Assembly: GCA_003255025.1 (NCBI GenBank)
Contig: QANY01008599.1
Span: 124,001 to 188,000 of the forward strand
From: Datisca glomerata
Lineage: Eukaryota > Streptophyta > Magnoliopsida > Cucurbitales > Datiscaceae
Length of the DNA: 64,000 bases
Direction of reading: 5' to 3'
The translations under genes and the position numbers were made by a program. This document shows positions 12,206 through 24,514 of this stretch, piece by piece. Each line of letters opens with the position of its first letter. The stretch's first letter is position 1. The notes below the pieces were generated by a model. That model was not told the origin of the DNA, ran no database searches, and was given only the letters and a program-made list of their open reading frames with translations.

Positions 12206-12552
12206 TAATATTTTTTAAATAAGAAATAAAAAAAATTGTATAGTTTTCCTTTCCTTAGTATTGTTTGTATTGTTTGTATTCAGATGACGTGATAAAATAA
12301 CTTCTCTATTTTTTTAAAATAAAAAAAATTACTATTTTTTAAAATGAATTTCAAAATCTATTTATTTAATGTAATTATTTTAAGATTTTTAACTCATCCA
12401 TTCCCCTTTTATAGGCTCATTGCTCTGACTATAGTAGACGTCGACATGGATAGAGCATCTAAGTTAATTCAGAAAAAAGAAGGCTAACTTCGACCCATTA
12501 ATAAACCCAATCATCAACATCCTCTTCGTCAGTCTGCTTCGAGCTATTCCAG

Positions 12553-12561
12553 AAACCCTAG
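12553..12561 (+). promoter_or_regulatory. Telo-box-like motif in the eIF3f upstream region
   Basis: AAACCCTAG 68 bp before the eIF3f start codon. Telo boxes (AAACCCTA) are typical of plant translation-apparatus promoters and 5' leaders, which agrees with this locus having come from a genuine eIF3f gene with its promoter rather than from a retrocopy. Confidence 0.55.
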
Positions 12562-12628
12562 AACCCGTCTCTCGTTTGTGCGTTCTGTCTCCAAATTTTT
12601 ACTCTAGCCAGTCAGATCCATCAAAGCA

Positions 12629-14608
12629 ATGGCGGCAAAGGAATCACTGTGTTGCAGTTCTCATCGTCATCTACGAGCTTGACCGCTAAGGTTCATCCTT
12701 CGGTCATCTTCAACATATGCGATTGTTATGTTCGACGGCCGGACCAGGCTGAGTGTGTCATTGGTACGCTTCTCTGATCAGTTTTGACCGATGGTACGGT
12801 TGATATCCGCAACTCTTATGCTGTTCCTCACAACGAATCCTCCGACCAGGTATTCATTGCTCTGTTCCAAATTTGCTTCATTTTTTGTTTGTGTGTAGAT
12901 ATTTTGGGCTAAAAGAGTGTCAAACTCTGTTTTTTCTTTGTGGACTTTTCGTTTTCGTCAGTTACGATTTTTTGTTTGTGTTTCGTATAATTGCTGACAA
13001 GAAGTTCCGATGAAGTTTTTCGAAATATGTGTCAAACACCAATGGGAAAGCTTAACTAGGAACTATTATGTTAAAAGTGGTTTAGCAGGGTTGTTCTTGC
13101 TATTGCTAATTATTGCTGCTTGTTCATATTTTGAATTCAAATGTTCTAAAGTTGTCTTTATTCTTCACAGATCGCCTTGGATATTGATTATCATCACAAT
13201 ATGTTAGTCTCTCACCAAAAAGTGAACCCGAAAGAAGTCATAGTTGGATGGTATGCCCAATGAAGCTTCTTAATATCATTGTTGTAGTTTTCTTATCAAA
13301 AGAATACTATTGTTTTAGTTTTACAATATTTTGTTCCTTTAAAAAGTTTCTTTGGAAGTATCCTGATCAAACATGTTATTAGCATATTCCTGTGGCTATG
13401 GGCATTGTGGTTCTTTGGCCATAGATTTTACTGAAATTTCCAAATCACTGAGAGATTGTTTAGTGCTGAGAAACTTGTTTTGATTGGAGCATGTATCTGT
13501 TCCTATGGTTGCGTGACTTGTGACCTTTATCAAACACTGTTTTTATATGTCGTGTTAGCACATCATAGAAGAAGCATATGTCAAAGATGTTTAGAGGCTT
13601 TATGAACTTGTAATAATTTGTTGTTTTGCACCGGTGAATCTAAACAGGTACCAACTGGCTTGGGAGTTACTGGTGGCAGTGCATTGATACATGAATTCTA
13701 TTCTTGAGAAGTTCCCAACCCCATCCATTTGACTGTTGATACTGGCTTTAGGAATGGAGAGGCTATCATAAAAGCTTATGTCTCTGTCAATTTGTCTCTT
13801 GGAGACAGACAACTCGCTGCACAATTTCAAGAGGTTCCTCTAGATCTTCATATGGTTGAAGCTGGCGAGTTGGATGTATGCATTCATTTAACTCTCTCTC
13901 TCTCTCTCTCTCTGTATGTGTGTCAATAATTGCACGATGTGGCATATTTGGTGAAATTGATCTAGTATTTATTATTCATCATCTATTTAAACACAACATA
14001 TGCTATGCATTGACTAATGATGCAATTCTGATTAGAAATGAGTTTTTGTAGTGGCAGATGATATTCTAAAGTCAACAGTGGTTGACAAACTGCCGAATGA
14101 TTTGGAAGGAATGGAAGCTTCAATGGAACGATTACTAGCTCTAATTGATGATGTCTACAAATATGTTGATAATGTGGTGGTAAGTAAAGTGGCATACTCT
14201 GTACTCTTGTTATTGTGCATTTTATTTGGTCTTAGAATTATTTAACTTCTCAGGAAGGTCGAGTTGCCCCAGACAACAGCATAGGGAGATTTATAGCAGA
14301 TACTGTAGCATCCCTTCCAAAAATGCCACCATCTGCTGTCGATATACTAATGAATGACAGCCTTCAGGTAAATACGAGAGTTAGAAATTTACATGAATTT
14401 TGTATGCCTTCTACGGAGTTGGCTTGGTCGCTAATATCCAGTCTGATATTTTAATAACTATTCAACTTTCAAGTATATCTGACACTGTATTTGATCATTT
14501 GTTTGCTCCTTTAGGATCATTTGCTGTTGCTATACTTGTCGAGTATCACTAGGACTCAGTTAAGCTTAGCTGAAAAGATGTGTGAACACATCTGCTCAGA
14601 TCCTGTAA
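12629..14608 (+). pseudogene. eIF3 subunit F (MPN-domain) unprocessed pseudogene
   Basis: Copy of translation initiation factor 3 subunit f, an MPN-domain part of the eIF3 complex in the cytosol. Exons read by homology: 12629-12849, 13171-13250, 13648-13875, 14058-14179, 14254-14367, 14515-14608, each with GT-AG borders. Recognisable blocks are DGTVDIRNSYAVPHNESSDQ, DIDYHHNM, NPIHLTVDTG, NLSLGDRQLAAQFQE, VDKLPNDLEGME, NSIGRFIADTVASLP and YLSSITRTQLSLAEK. Lesions: the ATG at 12629 is one base out of frame with the body; TGA at 12775-12777 replaces a Gly codon and TGA at 13705-13707 an Arg codon; single-base losses occur near 13651 and 13866; an insertion of about 4 bp near 14579 shifts the final codons. 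Retained introns and an upstream telo-box show a DNA-level duplicate, not a retrocopy. The number of lesions argues against sequencing error. A working copy presumably lies elsewhere. Confidence 0.9.
13892..13913. repeat. (CT)n microsatellite in eIF3f intron 3
   Basis: About eleven CT repeats just after the third exon. A candidate length-variable marker, with no functional signal. Confidence 0.9.
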
Positions 14609-16849
14609 TTCCTATTATTTGGAGGAACCAAGCAAAGACTATCAATTTTCCTTTCCTGGTTTTATAGCCAACTCTTAGTTGCAGCTCTTTTATTTTTTGA
14701 TTACCTCTTGTAAGAACTTGATTTTGAATAGTTATGTTATTCTAATCTTATACATTTTCCAAGTGGTTCTTCTAACTCGCATCTTTAACTGATAATCTTT
14801 GGAGTCTGGAGTTTCATGTTGAGGATGAACCTCTCTTAGGCTTCGGCTTTCATTTGTATTTTCCTTTTCTGTTATATCTTCATACTGAAAGTATACATTG
14901 AAACAGTTTGCGCAAACGTTTTCAATTTCATAATCAACTTGTTTTATGTAGTAATTTATCGAATCAATTGAGTTGATCTTTTATCTATTTAACTTAACAA
15001 ATTAGAATGAGATGAGTTGCTAAGGTAGATGGATGTGGAATTGGGAAAATTGAAATTACACATTTCATCACTTTTAGTAGGTCATTCTATATAAATGTTC
15101 ATTTTTCTTTATTTACATGTATGACCGATTTTAATATATATATATATATATATTTTAATTATCTTTAATTTTTTCCTCGTTTTAATTTTTTCCTCGTTTT
15201 AATTATCTCTCTCTTCGTGTTATTTTATTGCGATTTATCTCTCTTATCTCTATCACGATCTGGCTCTTTATGATTACTGATTGCATGTTATTGACAAGGG
15301 TGATAAAGGCATAACCAACCGTCTGATGTAGTCAAAATTGGTAGCATTAGCAATGAAGATGACGTTAAAGTTTAAAATTAGTTGTTTGTGCAGTAATGTT
15401 GTGATCACCAAGGAGTAGTTTGATTGTTGAGCAAGAGGAGAAGAGCTTTGAGATAGGTGAAGGCGAGAGTTTTTCTGAAATCTATCTTTCCGTCTCTTTT
15501 TGCAGCAATATTTAAAAGGCTTGTGTTTAATCTAGATACAAGAAGAGAGGAGAGAGAGAAGAGATTGTGATGTATGGGCGAGAGAGGGGAGTGGGGATGA
15601 GGTCAGTGAAGAAATTAAATGAAGGGTACAGAACGTACTATATTCTCCTTTATTTGTTTTTGGTAAAATGCAGTTCGAACACCACAGTTCATGTTATTTT
15701 ACTTCGTGTTAATAAGTCGTCTACTTGGTGTATGTAATTATTGACATGTTTCTATCCTTCATATTGTTTCCTTTTGACATTATTGACATGTTTCTATCCT
15801 TCATACTTGGTGTATGTAATTATTGACAAGTGTCAGTCTTCAGCATGTGGAGAAATTGCGGCATCCTATTTTGTCCATGTAAACAATTTGGTTACATGTT
15901 GTAGATACTTGGTTTACTCATTGTCTTCTTGTATTTTTTTTCCAGATTTCTATTTGTTTGACTCAAATTTAATTTTTAGTGGGGACAATGGTCATATTTG
16001 GAAAAAAATATGACTGATAATTTAACTACAAAAATGACCGTTCTCCCTTGAAAAAACCCTTGGTTATGATTTCAAGGGAAAATCCATGGCTGGTTGTTGT
16101 GTTAGATTTCTTATCCCAAAAGGAGGCTGATGTTTACTGTCATTTAAAATGAAAATGCAACCTATGGTATCTTTTATATTAATGAAGCTAATCTGTCATT
16201 GGTTTTTTTACCCAGAGGATAAATGCATTATGCTAAACCGCATTGTCGCAGTCTGTAGAAACTTAAAGTTTGAAGCCTCTTTACATGATACTTGTGAATT
16301 GAATTAAGAAAGAGGGTGTGAGATCTTTTATTATTAGAAAACACGCACTGCAACGTAAAATCGATACACCTATTTAGATAATAAGTTGGTGTGGTCATGA
16401 TTCATGATGTATAGATCTGTCGTGGAATTAATAATTTTAACTGGTAATATTAGTTTGGTATAGAAATTAAAATTAAAAAAATAAGTTTTTTTTTAAATAA
16501 AATTTCCTACGATAGTCAATACAAACGTCTCCGCCTCCGGTTGGATCGATCCCTACAAGGCAGGCATCATGGACCATTACAGAATATACTGTGTTTATCA
16601 TGGTTTGAAAGGATAAAATAGTATATCAAGCGAACTGAGCAACCGCGCCTCCCGTAACGTCATCTTTGTTTGGGTTTCTTGAACGGAATAAACAAATACC
16701 CAGAAAAGTCACCAGTCTCTGTGTGATTTACTTCGCTATAGCCAAAGTCAGAGATTCTCTCTCGTTTGATTTCTCTCTCTTCAATGTCTGTTTACACTTT
16801 CCCGGGAAAATAAGGGCTTGGTTATAATTTCCTTATTTTTTCGGAAGAA
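14609..16849. other. Intergenic region between eIF3f pseudogene and carrier gene
   Basis: No gene recognised. It holds a TA microsatellite (about 15134-15154), a repeated TTTTAATTTTTTCCTCG at 15165-15200, and a duplicated segment TTATTGACATGTTTCTATCC at 15737-15805 alongside a repeated CTTGGTGTATGTAATTATTG. The last few hundred bases should contain the promoter and 5' leader of the downstream gene (a TAACGTCATC near 16655 resembles an ACGT-core element). The open frame 15741-16013 is not supported as coding. Confidence 0.6.
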
Positions 16850-19800
16850 ATGTCGGACGCTTTGATTAATGGACTGGCTGGAGCTGGGGGAGGGATCATA
16901 GCCCAGATCATCACTTATCCTCTCCAAACTGTACGCATTCATCACCTTTCTGATATTGTATTAAGGCGAAGTAATTGATTTCTAATGTTTTGTTTATTTT
17001 TTGATGTGGGGTTTGATCTGTAGGTGAATACTCGTCAGCAAACGGAACGTGGTCTGAAGAAGGAAAAGAGCAAACTCGGAACGATTGCCCAAATGTGTCA
17101 GGTTTTCTTCTCGTAATTTCGTTCTTATTGTTTTTGTTTCTTGTCATAGAACTACGTTTGGTTGCTGATAAAGAAAGAAGGCTAAAGGAGAAGAAATTCT
17201 TACCTCAAAACTTTGCTTAGCTGCTACTTTGCATTTCTATAAGTTATAACACTCTCTATGTTTAGCGGCTATATTTCCCAAGTCATGAAATATACCATTT
17301 TCTTGGCAACCGTGTGGTGCGTGGACAAATTTTTCATTAGCAAATTAATGACCCGTTTGATTGTTTGGTTTGCAGGTTGTAAAACACGAAGGATGGGAAC
17401 GGTTGTATGGAGGCTTGACGCCTTCGCTGGTGGGTACAGCTGCATCTCAGGTGAGAGCTCGCTTCAACTCTGGTTTGGAATAGTAAATTTCAATATATGA
17501 AAAGAGTAACTTCACGAATTACACTTTTTATCAGCTTGCTGAAGTATTTAATACTCTAGTACTTGATTCTAGTGTTAAATTCCGGCAAATTGATGTAGTG
17601 TATAGGGACAGAGAGTTTAGATGTATGTTGATTCCCACACAAATAATAGTCCAATGACTGAAACAATCTGCAATTGTGGATTGAAATAAGGCAGAAACTG
17701 GTTGTCCATTTCACAAGTATGATGAATATTGACTAATGAAGTTGAAAGAAGGAGCAAGCCTTAGCTTTCATGGATTTTTTGTTTGTTGATGTGTATTTTG
17801 GCGTCCTTTGTGTCTTTACTTCAACTTTTATCCTTTGTGCTGCACAATGCATAGCTGATTAGCTCCTTTTGCCTCAAAGAAAGTCGTTTTTCATTAAACT
17901 TTAGTCAATTTTTTTCATCTGTTTTGTTTTCCAGCTTCTTATGCATCTATAAATTTTTATGGCACAGGGTGTTTACTATTATTTCTATCAACTATTCAGG
18001 AACGAAGCTGAAGCTACTGCTCTTAAACGTATGAAAAAGGGGTTAGGTGATGGATCAGTTGGGATGTTCTCCTCTCTTGTGGTGGCTGCTTTATCTGGGT
18101 AATTCACTTTGCTTTTAGAGACTTTATCTGTTCAATCCGTATTCTAAGAAACTACAGTGAGCAACATATATTAATTGAACATATTGAAGTTGGTTGCTTC
18201 CTATTGTGCTCATGAATGTAGCCGTAAAGGTATTATGCCTTGATATTGACTTCCAAGGTAGTTGTCGTAATTGTAACTTTATGGTTTATCTAATAAATTG
18301 CAAACTAATCGGATCACTAATCAACATAATTTTTCTCTCACAATTAAATTTTGGACTTGTGTCTCTCAGATATTTTCTTTTTGCAGGTGTGTGAATGTGC
18401 TGTTGACAAATCCTATATGGGTGGTTGTTACCCGCATGCAGGTAATTGGAGAGCCACATTTTCTTCCATGCGTTAAGTTTCAGACAGTGGCCGTTTTTCT
18501 TTCCTTGTTTCAAAGGAAGTTTCTTCTTATCTTTCCTTTCTGAAATTCTTCGGTTGAAATTTTCCATGGAAGTTTCATTGAAGTTCTGCTCTTTCACTTT
18601 TATTCACCATGTCCCAATAATTAATAATAGAGTCCTAATATCACTCTGACTAGCAGAGACTGCAAAGACCAATAAATTTGACATCTTATAATAAAGTTAA
18701 GAGAATGTTCATGAGTTGAACATAACATCTACGATTAAAAAACTTTTAGTCCTTACTCAAAGTTACCAACTTCTTGCCTTGCAGACACATAAAAAAATCT
18801 CAAAGGCCCAGCATGGTCACCCGCAGTCAATCACTGCAGATGAAGCAATTCTTCCTCCAGTCGAGTCTCCTTCCTATGGAACTGGTCATGCTGTATGTGC
18901 AATCCCAAGTGCTATTACTATATATAGTTAGTTTCAACCTCTGAAAACAGATTATGATTGTATCATTTGCTCACAAGTTTTACTCATAAGTATGTAACGC
19001 ATGCTCGGATGGAGGTCTAATAACAGGAAGGATTATAGTTGGGCTTTCTTGTTCTTTTGTTGGCTAAAAACTAGAATATAGAGACTCAAATGATAATTTT
19101 GGCATTCTTATAAAAAAATGAAAATTGTGGCATTTGCTAAATCATCTGAGCCATTTGATCAAGAATTGATGTGTATATATGGATTTTTTCTTTTTGTGAT
19201 ATTTACATGCCTAGACAACCATTATGGCCGGTAAGCAGACGACCCAGATCCATAAGAAACAGTCCAAATGGTTTATATGAAAGAGTTATAGTGATTGGTG
19301 AACAAATCCATTAGTAATCTGAACGGTTCTTTTAAACACAGAAACTGAGAACATGGAAACTATTAATAGCCATTCTCTCTCAATATGGATTAGTTGATTC
19401 TTGATTATACTTGAGATTATTTTCCCAAGAATGAGAGGACAAACAACATGAATGGTTGATTTAAAGTTAAAAACTTGAAGGATGGTGCATATTATCCTCT
19501 TCTTTTGGATGGGTAAGGCTGAATATTGGATTATCTCACTGAGAATTGTTTAGAGAATTTTGGACTGATGCAATTTATCTGTCTAGAATATCATTGTCAA
19601 TATCTTTCAGTTTATCTATCGTTGAAGGGGGTACAACTGTACAACAACAGCTATGTGTGCTAGCTTTTGGAGTATTTCTTGTTTCCTTGTAGGAATTCAC
19701 TTTTGTCGGTTCATTCTTTTGTAGAGATGTTAGTTTACTGTTCTGACTCATTGCTGTTGGCCTCAGATTCAAGAAGTCTATGATGAAGCTGGCGTTCGAG

Positions 19801-21143
19801 GTTTTTGGAAAGGTTTATTCCCAACGTTGATCATGGTAAGCAAGAAGTGACTTTACATGCTCTAGAGGAAAGCTGCTGATTATTCCTGTTGTTGGTGTAG
19901 GTTAGCAATCCTTCAATACAGTTCATGTTGTATGAAACCATGTTGAAGGACTTGAAAAAAAGGCGTGCCCTGAAGAAGAAGGGTAACAGTGGAGTTACTG
20001 CCTTAGAGGTTTTGATTTCTTTCAATTCTAAGTTCTCGAAATGAAAACCTTTATGTCCAAGGTGTCTGCCCTTCAAGTGCACTTTATGTAGCTAATTGAC
20101 TGTCGCCTTGAATAGATATTTCTTCTCGGAGCTTTCGCAAAGCTTGGAGCCACAGTTGTGACTTATCCTCTGTTAGTAGTGAAGGTAAATTTTTAGTCTT
20201 TTGAAATCGACACTTTGTAGAGCTTGATTTTACTTGCGTCCCTATTTAAGTCAAAAGAATAGATGTCATAAAAGAATTAGCACGTTTATCCCGAGCATCA
20301 TGCTTATAGCCAGTGTCAGTGATGAATTTAGCAAGCAGTTCATGGCTATCAAGCAAAAAATATTTATAACTGGATAATAACTTTTTTCCTCAGATTCTGT
20401 AACCACGTCTTTATTCTCTTTCTTTTTTCCTTTTTCTGTTTTTTTTTCGAGCAACTCATGGCTGAGAATTTGTGAGTAGGGGACAAACAAGGACTAGCAA
20501 TGGAAGTAGGAGATGCATATAAGGGAAAATCTGTTCACTGTTAGCTGTGGCCTGCATTATTGTTTTTTTCTTTTGTTTTATCTTGCTCATGCCATGCAAT
20601 CTTTTCAAGTTTTTTTCTGACTGATACGTTACTGTGCCTTCTTTCATCTGAGTAAAACTTGCTTACAACTTACAGTCAAGACTTCAAGCAAAACAAGTCA
20701 CCGGTGGAGACAAAAGGCATCACTATAAAGGTTTTTATTTTTAACTACAACTTTTTTTCTTGCCAGTACAAAAGTATGCTCTTTCCAACAAAAACAGCAC
20801 ACTTATAAATTCCAAATTCATATTATCAGTATGTTCCTGTCAGTAACAGAATATCTCACCCGGGGTTGGTTGGGTTATTGTTATTTTCTACCCATTTTTA
20901 GAAACAAATCCAATTTCGGATAAGGAATCATATTTATTTTTAAATTCAGGCACACTAGACGCTATTTTGAAGATGATCCGCTATGAAGGATTCAATGGTT
21001 TCTACAAAGGGATGAGTACAAAAATTGTACAAAGTGTTCTTGCTGCTGCTGTGCTGTTCATGGTTAAGGAAGAACTTGTGAAGGGTGCTAGACTCTTGCT
21101 TACTAAGGGCGCTTCAACTACAATGAAATCAAAACCCCCATGA
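16850..21143 (+). CDS. PXN: Peroxisomal NAD/CoA carrier, mitochondrial carrier family (PXN/PMP38-like), 11 exons
   Basis: Solute carrier of the mitochondrial carrier family, type resident in the peroxisomal membrane; plant PXN exchanges NAD, AMP and CoA-type cofactors for beta-oxidation (family knowledge). Exons: 16850-16930, 17024-17101, 17376-17450, 17968-18098, 18387-18441, 18785-18892, 19767-19835, 19901-20008, 20116-20184, 20676-20730, 20950-21143, all GT-AG; joined they give 1023 nt, 340 aa, stop TGA at 21141. Three carrier repeats are visible, with signature motifs PLQTVNTR (residues 24-31), PIWVVVTR (131-138) and PLLVVKSR (253-260), and EGWERLYGG, GVRGFWKGL and GFNGFYKGM after them. 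The start MSDALINGLAGAGGGI is the family N terminus. The hydrophilic insert after repeat 2 begins THKKISKAQHGHP. No lesion is seen. Residues 139-176 and the C-terminal tail are the least conserved parts. Mitochondrial carriers are the alternative, but the PLQTVNTR motif favours the peroxisomal clade. Confidence 0.93.
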
Positions 21144-21294
21144 TCTGCTGTCTCCTCGTCTTTCATCACAATCGCATTCGCTTGAATCGCTTGCATACAT
21201 TCACTCATACATGACCCTTTCACACCTTAATAGATCATTCTTAGCAAAATGTGTATTTGAAATGATTGGCTGTGTTAGTAAACTTGTTCCTTCA

Positions 21295-21300
21295 AATAAA
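21295..21300 (+). terminator. Candidate polyadenylation signal of the carrier gene
   Basis: AATAAA about 150 bp after the stop codon, a plausible distance for a plant 3' UTR. In AT-rich DNA this motif also arises by chance. Confidence 0.4.
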
Positions 21301-22688
21301 TGGGATGTAAGGATTTGTTGGATAATATGGTGATTGGCTTATAGTATAAAAAATTACAGGACTTCATATCTTCAAGAAACTTCCATGTCTATTGCCTGTG
21401 GAAGTTTTTTTTTCCTGTAAGAGCATGCAACAATATGATCAAGGCTCAATCGATTCTTATCTCCTCGTAAACCTCAAGTTTGTGCTATGGCTTTGAATTC
21501 TCATGACTGCTAAATCTATTCTAGTCTTTATTTTGTGCTACAAGTACGACATATACTGAGATATTATAGATAAGATTGTCAGGATCATATTTTTGACTCG
21601 GATTAGTGGAGGGGTCTTCTGAATCGGATCGAGGATTGTAAGATTCTTCTTCCAAATGTTAATAATTATAATATTAAAAAATTGTGATCTTTAAAAAAAT
21701 AAATTAATTGTTTCTAATTAAAATTAAATAATGAAAACAAGCTTTACTCTACTTTATAAATAATTGAAATGTATAACATCTCAAAATAGTTAATTCAAGT
21801 TTGATCCTAAATACATAATTTTTTAAGTTGCTCAAAATAATTTACTCACTCAAGCATTCTAATGAGTAAAGTAACAAAGACAAATCAATTTTAGTTTATT
21901 AAGTTTCTCAAAATTGAAATTATAAAATTAAATTTTCATAAAAAATTTCTACAAAAATCACTTTACTCCTAATATCATAAATACACAGATAAAATTTTAT
22001 AAATTCAAAGATTTGTATAAGAAAGTATGAGTTAAAACTCATAGAATATTGAAAAATTTAATAAACACAGAAATATGAGATGTCTTCAATTACACTAAAT
22101 TAGACTTGGTTAGACTTAAAAAATGAGTTTGAACAACCAGTCATTTAACAACATTAGGTAAAATAAAAAAAAATGATATATTAATAAATAGTCAATTTCT
22201 AAAAAAAATCATAAAAAATGACCACAAGAATAAAAAATATAAAAAATAGTCCGCTGACACGATTTTTGGAAAAAAATGTCTCCCACACACAATGAAGTTT
22301 TCACGCCACGCTCGACATAACTTCAGGTTTTGATAATTTATATAATATATACAATATATAATAGATGTACCTGTATAAATTTTGTAGTATACTTTATATA
22401 TACAATATATATTATATAAATTTTATAGATAAAAATTTAAAATTTCATTAGCGCGTGTGAGTTGCGGTTTTTTGCGCGGATTTTATTTTATTTTTAATTT
22501 GGGTGGGTATTTTTTATTGTTTTCCCTTAAAAATGACATATTCTTGATGTTGGTCCAAAAAACTTCTCAAATTAAGGTATCAGTATGATCCTACCGATCC
22601 TGTTCTGATCCTACCAGGATCCCACTTGATTCCAATTCTATAGCGGATCTGGGCCATTTTGATTTTATAGGATCATAGCGATCTTACG

Positions 22689-22690
<2 letters not shown>
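21301..22690. other. AT-rich intergenic DNA, no gene seen
   Basis: No coding pattern. Both edges carry GGATC-rich sequence with partial inverted similarity (GAGGATTGTAAGATTC near 21630 against GAGGATCGTAAGATCG read on the minus strand near 22680). That hints at an old inverted-repeat element spanning the interval, but the match is short. Confidence 0.5.
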
Positions 22691-22732
<42 letters not shown>

Positions 22733-23442
22733 CCTCTCTCCCCCTCTCTCCCTCTCTCTATGTCTCACTTGTTCTCCCATTCTCTCTCTCACTCCCTCTC
22801 TCTATCTCCCTCCCTCTCTCTATCTCCCTCTCTCTCTGTCTCTTGTTCTCTCTCCCCCTCTCTATCTCTCTCTTGTTCTCTCTCTCTCCCTCTCCCTCTC
22901 TCTCTCTCTCTTTCTATCGATCCATCTATTTATCTATCTATCTGTCTCTCTCTCCCTCTCTCTATCTTTCTCTCTCTTTCACTCTCTCACACTCTTTCTC
23001 CCTGCCTCTCTCTCGCTGTCTCTCACTATCTCCATCTTTCTCTCTCTGTCTCTCCCCCTTCCTTTCTCTCTCTGTCTCTCACCCTCATCTCTCTCTATTT
23101 CTCTCTCCCTCCCTCCCTCTCTCTATTTCTCTTTATGTCTCTCTCTATCTCTATCTCACTCTCTCTTCTTTGGTTCTCTCGCTCTCTCTCCCACTCTCTC
23201 TCTCTTGTTCTCTCTCTCCCTCACTCTCACTTGTTCTCTCTCTTTCTCTCCCTCTCTCTTCTTTTCTCTCCCTCTTTCCTTCTCCCCTCTCTCTATGTCT
23301 CTCTTGTTCTCTCATTCTCTCTCATTCCCTCTCTCTATCTCTCTCTGTCTCCCACACACCCTCTCTCTTATTCTCTGCCTCTCCCTCTTTATCTCTCTCC
23401 CTCCCTCTCTCTATCCATCTATCTATCTCGCTCTCTCTATCG
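22691..23442. repeat. CT-rich simple-sequence tract, about 750 bp
   Basis: Nearly pure pyrimidine strand made of CT, CCCT, TTCT, TATC and GTCT microvariants. It produces three overlapping long open frames of Ser/Leu/Pro (up to 246 codons) that are artefacts of the missing purines, with no domain content. The strand asymmetry is extreme: purine tract on the minus strand, with triplex or H-DNA potential. Confidence 0.97.
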
Positions 23443-23579
23443 TGATTTTGACCCCATTGATTATAGATGTGGCTGTGTGACATGGGGTATTGTTATTTAG
23501 AGAGGTTGTGGAGAACCTATCTATCTTCATACTCATCAAAGAAGAAAAAAAAGGGAAGATTACTCCGACACTTCATGCA

Positions 23580-23600
23580 GTTTGCCTAAATTAGGCAAAC
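23580..23600. repeat. Perfect palindrome, 10-bp arms
   Basis: GTTTGCCTAA, a single central A, TTAGGCAAAC. It stands between the CT tract and the inverted-repeat element at 23681. Possible protein-binding site or insertion scar; function unknown. Confidence 0.65.
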
Positions 23601-23680
23601 ACTCCCACTATATTTAAAAATTATACAAACCTCCTCTATATTTTACTTCTATAATAAATAGGTCTAATTCCTTAACAGAA

Positions 23681-23947
23681 AATTCTAACGAGAGTTATGA
23701 ACACTAAAATATCTAAAAACATCCATCACTGTGTAAAACTAGAATTAGTCTAAAGATACATTAATTAAGTAATTTAATTTAGTATCATACCAAAATTCGA
23801 ATAAAGTTTATGAGTATTATGCACTGATTCGATATGATTCTGAATTGAATTGTTTAGTTATTGAGTTTTTGCATTAAATTCTGATTTTAAATAGGAATAT
23901 GAATATTTTTGGACATTTTAGTGTGCATTTAACTGTCGTTAGAATTT
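23681..23947. mobile_element. Small inverted-repeat (MITE-like) element candidate
   Basis: Left arm 23681-23713 (ATTCTAACGAGAGTTATGAA then CACTAAAATATC) pairs with right arm 23912-23947 (GACATTTTAGTGTGCATTTA then ACTGTCGTTAGAATT) at roughly 80 percent identity, separated by about 200 bp of AT-rich DNA. Ends and target duplication are not clear. In addition, a TATCTTCATACTCATC...GAAAAAAAA segment occurs on both outer sides (about 23520 and 23965), as direct flanking copies. Confidence 0.5.
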
Positions 23948-24470
23948 AATCTATAGTATCGAACCTATCTTCATACTCATCCAAAAAAGAAAAAAAAAGC
24001 TATCCTATCATGATGATCCGATGATAAATTAATCTCCAGTATTACCGGGTACTGATGCGTGACCAATTTCATCGAATATAGATCCTCCTATGTTGAGCCT
24101 CACATGAAGAGTTATGTTTAGTTCATATTAACCGTTGAGTTTAGTTCAAGGGATGAGAAGCTTGACACAAACAAGAAAAAACAACTCTATTTTTTATTTT
24201 TATTTTTTTTCTTTTCAATACAAGCATATCTGGTCCGTCCCTTCAACAGTCGAAATAGATGCAATATAATCCCTCGAAGTTTGTTACAATATGAAGGAAA
24301 CTTAATCCAATTTCAACGAATACATACACGTAGAGAGAAAACAGAGAATCCTGTACTAACAAATTGGCGACGTGTAGGTTTGATGAGACTACATGTGATT
24401 TTGATGGACCGCACCCGTACAGATTCTGATGCATTTGACTCAGTCTCCTCCTTCAGGCTTCAACTACCCG

Positions 24471-24504
24471 CACCCCCCCCCCCCCCNCCCCCCCCCCCCC
24501 CCCC
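24471..24504. repeat. Poly-C run containing an ambiguous base
   Basis: Homopolymer of about 33 C with one N, eleven bases upstream of the SPC25 start codon. Its true length is uncertain in this assembly. It would lie in the 5' UTR. Confidence 0.9.
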
Positions 24505-24514
24505 GAAGGAAAAA

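Noticed and set aside
13010..13207. Membrane-protein-like open frame of 65 codons
   Set aside because: It lies in intron 1 and exon 2 of the eIF3f pseudogene in a non-homologous frame.
18286..18649. Several overlapping open frames on both strands
   Set aside because: They cover introns and exon 5 of the carrier gene in other frames.
21591..22700. A large inverted-repeat transposon bounded by GGATCGTAAGATC-like ends
   Set aside because: The end similarity is only about 16 bp and imperfect, with no target duplication; kept as a remark in the intergenic entry.
22760..23500. 246-codon open frame rich in Ser, Leu and Pro
   Set aside because: It is a translation of the CT microsatellite; three overlapping frames are open for the same reason and none has domain content.
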